From Eubacterium sp. An11 (GTDB lineage: Bacteria; Bacillota; Clostridia; Lachnospirales; Lachnospiraceae): a DNA stretch of 64,000 nt. This document shows, piece by piece, positions 58,971-64,000 of this stretch. The first letter of the stretch is position 1. Each line of letters opens with the position of its first letter. The translations under genes and the position numbers were made by a program. The notes beneath the pieces are model-generated. The model saw only the letters and a program-made list of their open reading frames with translations. It made no database searches and was not told the DNA's origin. Location: contig NZ_NFLV01000007.1 of the NCBI RefSeq assembly GCF_002161065.1, positions 1 to 64,000 on the forward strand, written 5' to 3'.

Positions 58971-61900
58971 TTATCTCTTTTTCTGGAATTTTTCAATACT
59001 CTTCTCAATAAGCTTTATATTTTTTTCTCCAAAAATGTTCTCAAGTTCCCGCAGCACCTCCGCGTCTCCGGAGAGATTTTCGTAGGACGGAAGCCGCTTC
59101 ACCGCCTTTTCTTCACGGGAATATATAAGGATTTCCCGCTCTCCCGGATGCTGACGTATCACATCATACAGCATGTTCTGTTTCTCCTGAAAATATCCGA
59201 TATTCTGTACCTGGATCCATATTTCCTTTGGAACCTGATCCATGGAAATAACGAACTCCGCCACCAGCTTGCCATTTTCCTCAGAGACAGAAGCTCTTCC
59301 CTTCACATACACGGCCGTGTCCATGACCAGCAGATCTCTGTACTTCTGATAATCTCTCGGAAACAAAATGACTTCCACTGTTCCATAGAGATCTTCCAGA
59401 GTCACAAAGGCCATATTCTGATTCGTTTTGGTAAGTTTAACCGTTACGTTTGAAATCAGACCGCCCACGATATAATTGCGTCCGTCTCTGACCACCGCCA
59501 GTCCGCTTTCCTCATCGGGCTCAAAATCTGTGGTTTTGGCGGTAATCTGCTTCTCCATGGACGCCATATAGTCCTGGAGAGGGTGTCCGCTTACGTATAT
59601 ACCCAGCACTTCTTTCTCAAAAGCAAGCTTCTGGGACTGCTCAAATTCACCCACATCCGGATACTGGATTTCGTATTCCTTTTTTTCTTCTTCCGAAAAG
59701 AAATCAAACAGCGACATTTGTCCCGTGATATTTTCTTTCTTTTCTCTGGTGACCTCATCGAGCACATAGGCGTATACCATCATCATCTGTCTCCGGGTGG
59801 CTCCCAGATTGTCCAGGGCGCCCGCCTTGATCAGGTTCTCAATAGTCCGCTTGTTGATTTCTTTCGAGGTCAGACGCTCCATGAAATCTTTCAGATTCCG
59901 GTATTTTCCGTGAGCTTCCCGCTCCTCGATCATCACATCGATGACATTCTTTCCCAGACTCTTGATGGCGCTCAGGCCATAGCGGATGGCGTTGCCGGAA
60001 ACGGAGAATCCGCTCTCTCCCTCATTGATATCCGGCTGCAAGATCCCGATGCCCATGCTCCGGCAGGTGTTGATATATTCCGTGATCTTCTTTGGATTGG
60101 TGATCACCGAGGTCAGCAGCGCCGCCATAAATTCCAGTGGATAATGGCAGCGGAGCCACGCTGTCTGATAGGCTACCACCGCATAGGCGGCAGCGTGGGA
60201 TTTGTTGAAGGCGTACTTGGCAAAATCAATCATCTCGTCAAACACATGATTAGCCACATCCTCCGGGATTCCCCGCCTGATACAGCCTTCCACGCCCTCT
60301 TCCTCATTGCCGTAGACAAAATTCGCCCGCTCCTTGGCCATCACGTCGGCCTTTTTCTTGGACATGGCACGGCGCACCAGATCGCTTCTGCCCAGGGTAT
60401 AGCCGGCCAGTTTCATAACGATCTGCATGACCTGTTCCTGATAGACGATACAGCCGTAGGTCGGCTCCAGTATCTCCTCCAGCTCCGGACAGCTGTAACG
60501 AATGCTGTCCTTATTATTCTTTCCTTTGATATATTTCGGAATAAAATCCATCGGCCCCGGCCGGTACAGGGAGATGCCGGCGATGATATCTTCCAGATTG
60601 CCCGGCTTCAGCTCCCTCATGAAAGACTTCATGCCGGCACTCTCCAGCTGGAACACACCGTCTGTCTTAGCCTGACCGATCATCTCGTAAACCTCCGGAT
60701 CATCATAGTCGATGGCATTGATATCCAGCGGCTGTCCGTTTTTTTTCTCCACCATGCGCACCGCATCCTGGATCACCGTCAGAGTCCTCAGACCCAGGAA
60801 ATCCATTTTGAGAAGTCCCAGCTCCTCGATGGTGGTCATGGTAAACTGAGTGGTGATCACATTGTCGGCGCCTCTGGAGAGAGGAACAAATTCATCCAGC
60901 GGTTCTGAACCGATCACCACGCCGGCAGCGTGAATGGAGGTATGTCTCGGCAGTCCTTCCAGACGCATGGACATATCGATCAGATTCTTCGTCACCTCGT
61001 CGGCCTCATAAGCCTGCCGCAGCTCCGGATTATGCTTCAGCGCCTTTTCGATGGTAATCCCCAGCTCCATAGGAATCATTTTCGCCACCTTATCTACCTG
61101 CGCATACGGAATATTCATGACCCGTCCCACGTCCCGCACCGCCATACGGGCAGCCATGGTACCAAAGGTGATGATCTGCACCACCTTGTCCTTGCCATAT
61201 TTTTCATACACATAATCAATGACTTCCTGCCGCCGCTCATAGCAGAAGTCAATATCAATATCCGGCATGGACACACGTTCCGGATTCAGAAAACGTTCAA
61301 AAATCAGCTGATACCGAATGGGATCGATATTGGTGATCTCCAGACAATAGGCCACAATGCTTCCCGCCGCAGATCCCCGTCCCGGTCCCACGGCAATATC
61401 CTGACTTTTGGCAAACCGGATAAAATCCCATACAATAAGGAAGTAATCCACATACCCCATATTTTTGATGGTGTCAAGCTCATAAGCCAAACGCTCTTTC
61501 AAATCTTCCGGCGGTGGGTCGCCATAACGCTTCACCAGCCCTTTTTCACACAATTCCTTCAGATAAGAAAACGCGTCATACCCTTCCGGCACATCAAACT
61601 TCGGCACCTTCTGCTCTCCGAAAACAATCTCCACATTGCACCGCTCCGCGATCTTGTGGGTGTTCTCCAGCGCCTCCTTCGCATAAGGAAAGACCTTCTG
61701 CATCTCCTCTTCTGATTTCAGGAAAAACTGTCCCCCCTCATAGCGCATCCGGTCCTGGTCGGTGACCAGCTTTCCGGTCTGGATACACAGGAGAATATCA
61801 TGAGGCACCGCATCTTCTTCCTTAATATAATGCACATCGTTGGTGACCACCAGCGGGATATCCAGCTCCTTGGACATGCGCATGATCACCGAATTCACCT

Positions 61901-62453
61901 GGGTCTGCTGCCGCAGTCCGTGATCCTGCAGCTCCAGAAAGAAGTTGCCCTGTCCAAACAGCTCGTTCATTCTCCGTGCCGCAGCCCGGGCACCCTCATA
62001 ATCTTCCTTTAATATCTTGTTGGGAATCTCACCCGCCAGGCAGGCGCTCAGCGCGATGATCCCCTCATGATACCGCTCCAGGATCTCATAATCCACCCGC
62101 GGCTTATAGTAGTATCCTTCCGTAAAGCCCCGGGTGACGATCTTCATCAGGTTCTTGTATCCCTGGTTATTCTCCGCCAGCAGCACCAGATGATAATATC
62201 TGTCATCCCCTCTGCTCTGCTCCCGGTCAAAACGGGAGCCGGGAGCCACATAGATCTCACAGCCGAGAATAGGCTTCACTCCCACTTCTTTTGCCTTTTT
62301 ATAAAAATCGATCACACCGTACATGACTCCATGGTCCGTGATGGCAAGGCTGTCCATGCCCAGTTCCTTAGCCCGGGGCAGAAGCTCACTGATCTTGCTG
62401 GAGCCGTCCAGCAGACTGTATTCCGTATGCACGTGCAAATGTGTAAACGCCAA
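58971..62453 (-). CDS. dnaE: DNA polymerase III subunit alpha (DnaE type)
   Basis: A 1160-residue replicative polymerase. The PHP domain opens with HLHVHTEYSLLDG. The catalytic palm has 'GPGRGSAAGSIVAYCL' and MPDIDIDFCYERR (three-Asp site PDIDxD). 'LYRPGPMDFIPKYIKGK', the tandem HhH region and the OB fold (~990-1080: YIVGGLISNVTVKLT...) follow. The start is taken as TTG 62453, 8 bases after AGGAGG, giving the conserved FTHLHVHTEYS start; a GTG three codons earlier lies inside the ribosome site. Confidence 0.96.
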   Translation of the reverse strand: MAFTHLHVHTEYSLLDGSSKISELLPRAKELGMDSLAITDHGVMYGVIDFYKKAKEVGVKPILGCEIYVAPGSRFDREQSRGDDRYYHLVLLAENNQGYKNLMKIVTRGFTEGYYYKPRVDYEILERYHEGIIALSACLAGEIPNKILKEDYEGARAAARRMNELFGQGNFFLELQDHGLRQQTQVNSVIMRMSKELDIPLVVTNDVHYIKEEDAVPHDILLCIQTGKLVTDQDRMRYEGGQFFLKSEEEMQKVFPYAKEALENTHKIAERCNVEIVFGEQKVPKFDVPEGYDAFSYLKELCEKGLVKRYGDPPPEDLKERLAYELDTIKNMGYVDYFLIVWDFIRFAKSQDIAVGPGRGSAAGSIVAYCLEITNIDPIRYQLIFERFLNPERVSMPDIDIDFCYERRQEVIDYVYEKYGKDKVVQIITFGTMAARMAVRDVGRVMNIPYAQVDKVAKMIPMELGITIEKALKHNPELRQAYEADEVTKNLIDMSMRLEGLPRHTSIHAAGVVIGSEPLDEFVPLSRGADNVITTQFTMTTIEELGLLKMDFLGLRTLTVIQDAVRMVEKKNGQPLDINAIDYDDPEVYEMIGQAKTDGVFQLESAGMKSFMRELKPGNLEDIIAGISLYRPGPMDFIPKYIKGKNNKDSIRYSCPELEEILEPTYGCIVYQEQVMQIVMKLAGYTLGRSDLVRRAMSKKKADVMAKERANFVYGNEEEGVEGCIRRGIPEDVANHVFDEMIDFAKYAFNKSHAAAYAVVAYQTAWLRCHYPLEFMAALLTSVITNPKKITEYINTCRSMGIGILQPDINEGESGFSVSGNAIRYGLSAIKSLGKNVIDVMIEEREAHGKYRNLKDFMERLTSKEINKRTIENLIKAGALDNLGATRRQMMMVYAYVLDEVTREKKENITGQMSLFDFFSEEEKKEYEIQYPDVGEFEQSQKLAFEKEVLGIYVSGHPLQDYMASMEKQITAKTTDFEPDEESGLAVVRDGRNYIVGGLISNVTVKLTKTNQNMAFVTLEDLYGTVEVILFPRDYQKYRDLLVMDTAVYVKGRASVSEENGKLVAEFVISMDQVPKEIWIQVQNIGYFQEKQNMLYDVIRQHPGEREILIYSREEKAVKRLPSYENLSGDAEVLRELENIFGEKNIKLIEKSIEKFQKKR

Positions 62454-62482
62454 CGGCTTCACCTCCTGTTTTTCTCAAATGT

Positions 62483-62522
62483 AAAAGAATCCGTCCTGAA
62501 TCTTCCGGGATTCAGAACGGAT
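62483..62522 (-). terminator. Hairpin terminator upstream of dnaE
   Basis: Minus strand: ATCCGTTCTGAATC and GATTCAGGACGGAT arms (6-base loop) then TCTTTTA, after the small membrane-protein gene. A weak T-run means it may attenuate rather than stop read-through into dnaE. Confidence 0.65.
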
Positions 62523-62592
62523 ATCCTGGCAGGCCGCCTTTCGGGGCCCGGTGTGCAGTGCTGATCAGGCGGAATCTCATCCGCGCAAATAC

Positions 62593-62850
62593 CTACTCTG
62601 ACAAAGTCGGATGCAGTATTCCGTAATTATCAGTCGCAATCAGATTATAAAAGGTACTGGTATTGTCTTCCGGTGCCGGGTTCAATTTCTGGTAAAAAGA
62701 GAATCCGACTCCGCCGATAATGCAGATCAGACACAGATACCCGATCCACTTGACTGCTCTGCTCTTTCTTTTCTCCTTGGCAATAATCTTTTTGCGGTTC
62801 TTTTTATATTCTTTCTGTTTGTCCACCTTTGCCTGGCTCATCTGCCTCAT
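62593..62850 (-). CDS. Small single-pass membrane protein upstream of dnaE
   Basis: An 85-residue protein: a strongly basic N-terminal third (KVDKQKEYKKNRKKIIAKEKRKSR), one membrane helix (~34-52) and a short outer tail. The first ATG (62850) and the fourth codon ATG are both possible starts; the second follows GAGG closely. A good promoter lies 34 bases upstream. Family unknown to me; similar basic-plus-one-helix proteins are frequent in Lachnospiraceae. Confidence 0.72.
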   Translation of the reverse strand: MRQMSQAKVDKQKEYKKNRKKIIAKEKRKSRAVKWIGYLCLICIIGGVGFSFYQKLNPAPEDNTSTFYNLIATDNYGILHPTLSE

Positions 62851-62883
62851 CTCGCTTTCTGCTCATCTTTTTCATCTGCATTT

Positions 62884-62912
62884 ATTATACCGAATTCTTT
62901 TCTTCCCCGCAA
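62884..62912 (-). promoter_or_regulatory. Promoter of the small membrane protein (and perhaps dnaE)
   Basis: Minus strand: TTGCGG, 17-base spacer, TATAAT. Confidence 0.75.
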
Positions 62913-62991
62913 GAATTATATCCTTGTTGTTTTTAAAATATATGCGTTTCCCGGACATCCGCCGCCGGCTCTGCAGTTCTGAAAGATCGGA

Positions 62992-63735
62992 TCACTGTTC
63001 TGAGGTATCGTCTCCGTCATCCTCATAACGCCGCAGCAAATCCACAAACCGCTTTGCAGTCAGATGCGGCCTCGTGATGGCACTGCCCACCACCACTGCG
63101 TGGGCGCCCAGATACATACATTTCATGGCATCCTCCGGTGTGTTCAGATGCCCTTCCATCATCATATACACATCCTGACCGAAATCCCGGCACATGCGGG
63201 CAAACTCCCGGTAATCCGGACACGGCCGGTCCTGCGTGTAGTCTGTATAGCCGCAGAGAGTCGGCGCCACAATGTCCGCCCCCAGCTCCACTGCCCGTTT
63301 GGCCTCCTCATAATTGGACACATCTGCAAATGTGATGGCCTCCGGAATCGCTTCTTTTACCTGCGGCAGCAGCTTCCAGGCAATGGTCTTCTCGTGGGTC
63401 AGCCTCCCGGTACAGTCCATGGCAATAATATCCGCCCCGGCCTCCCACACCGCTTTTGCAGCTTCCAGAGTCGGTGTGATATAAACGCCGGTATCTTCAT
63501 TCCATATTTTGTACAATCCGATCACCGGCAGCTGCACCGCCTCCCTGATCTGCCGGATCTGCTCCGGGGTGTTGGCCCGGATACCCACGGCACCGGCCCA
63601 TTTGGCGGCCTCCGCCATCTTCACCGCCATATCTTTCGTATAGATCGGATCCTCCGGCTGCACCTGGCAGGATACCACCAGTCCTCCCCGCAGAGATTCC
63701 AGGATCTCTCTCTTTCTTTTATCCGTTGTTTTCAT
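62992..63735 (-). CDS. nanE: N-acetylmannosamine-6-phosphate 2-epimerase
   Basis: A 247-residue TIM-barrel enzyme converting ManNAc-6-P to GlcNAc-6-P in sialic-acid breakdown. Features: LRGGLVVSCQVQPEDPIY, GAVGIRANTPEQIRQIR, IGLYKIW (catalytic Lys), 'ADIIAMDCTGR', 'TFADVSNYEEA', 'GCTLCGYT'-like 'VAPTLCGYTDYT', and 'AHAVVVGSAITRP'. GAAGGAG precedes the ATG. The rest of a nan cluster is not visible in the window. Confidence 0.94.
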   Translation of the reverse strand: MKTTDKRKREILESLRGGLVVSCQVQPEDPIYTKDMAVKMAEAAKWAGAVGIRANTPEQIRQIREAVQLPVIGLYKIWNEDTGVYITPTLEAAKAVWEAGADIIAMDCTGRLTHEKTIAWKLLPQVKEAIPEAITFADVSNYEEAKRAVELGADIVAPTLCGYTDYTQDRPCPDYREFARMCRDFGQDVYMMMEGHLNTPEDAMKCMYLGAHAVVVGSAITRPHLTAKRFVDLLRRYEDDGDDTSEQ

Positions 63736-63928
63736 GGTATTCTCCTTCCTCGTCTGTCAGTATTTTCTGTTTTCAAATATCCTCTGTCTCTTCTGATGTT
63801 CTTTTCTTTCTCAGATATCTTATCACAGTTTGCATCTATAGGAAAGAAAGAGAAAAATAAGATAAATATCTCTTTTCCTTTTTGATTCGATATGATATAC
63901 TTCTGTTAGAAAGAAAGAGGTGTTTCAA

Positions 63929-64000
63929 ATGACAGAACGACAGTCCAAACTCATAAAATTGGTAAACATTTATCAAAAGATTGAAGTGAGCCGTCTGGCT
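63929..64000 (+). CDS. DeoR-family (or similar) helix-turn-helix regulator, N-terminus only
   Basis: Twenty-four codons are present (MTERQSKLIKLVNIYQKIEV then SRLA), behind an AGAGGTG ribosome site. 'ERQ.KLI.L......I.VS.LA' matches the first helix and turn of DeoR-type repressors of sugar operons. A TATACT box lies at 63896-63901 with a weak -35 (TTTTCC). It is divergent from nanE, the usual place for a local regulator. Truncated by the window edge. Confidence 0.65.
   Translation, partial: MTERQSKLIKLVNIYQKIEVSRLA

Overview
The window is chromosomal DNA of an anaerobic Gram-positive gut-type Firmicute. The gene set and protein sequences best fit family Lachnospiraceae (Blautia/Dorea-like), but I cannot name a genus from sequence alone. 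The evidence is a V-type (A/V) ATPase operon, an archaeal/eukaryal-type ProRS, a uvrC-hprK-glk-murB-rapZ-whiA-HPr cluster, dnaE next to pfkA, and mannose-class and fructose-class PTS systems. Almost every gene lies on the minus strand. The exceptions are a two-gene cassette (27.3-28.1 kb), a zinc-ribbon membrane protein (43.7-44.6 kb), an Fe-alcohol dehydrogenase (56.5-57.7 kb) and a truncated DeoR-type regulator at the right edge. No rRNA, tRNA or CRISPR array was seen.

Layout: 1-0.1 kb, edge of an insertion sequence. 0.2-9.1 kb, a nine-gene V-ATPase operon transcribed from about 9.24 kb. 9.5-12.8 kb, proS, an RluA-type pseudouridine synthase and an orphan response regulator with Glu at the phospho-acceptor position. 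13.0-17.7 kb, a vitamin B5/CoA block (coaBC, panD, panC, panB and a DUF2520/PanG-type ketopantoate reductase). 17.9-24.9 kb, a HAD phosphatase, metK, murA, a flavin reductase, a HIT protein and a branching-enzyme homologue without its catalytic residues. 25.0-28.1 kb, an accessory patch: a tyrosine phosphatase, a Panacea/PemK-like toxin-antitoxin pair with a 20-bp-periodic leader repeat, and a divergent pair of related unknown small proteins.

28.2-40.2 kb is a co-directional carbohydrate locus. A binding protein, histidine kinase, response regulator and second binding protein precede a complete mannose-family PTS (IIA, IIB, IIC, IID), a small membrane protein, a HAD phosphatase and a GH2 beta-galactosidase. 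No ABC permease or ATPase is present, so the binding proteins probably act as sensors. 40.3-43.5 kb is the fructose operon (fruK-fruA). 44.7-52.2 kb links carbon-catabolite signalling (an HPr-like protein with Asp at position 15, HPr kinase, glucokinase) to murB, rapZ, whiA and uvrC. 52.3-63.7 kb carries ftsH, an Mrp ATPase, rpe, the Fe-ADH, pfkA, dnaE and nanE.

The least expected structure is non-coding. Three operon spacers (atpK-atpF, panC-panD, uvrC-hprK) hold foldback, partly tandemly amplified elements. Each starts at or next to the stop codon of the upstream gene. Each carries a distal arm that is the reverse complement of that local stop-codon region, although the arm sequence differs from site to site.
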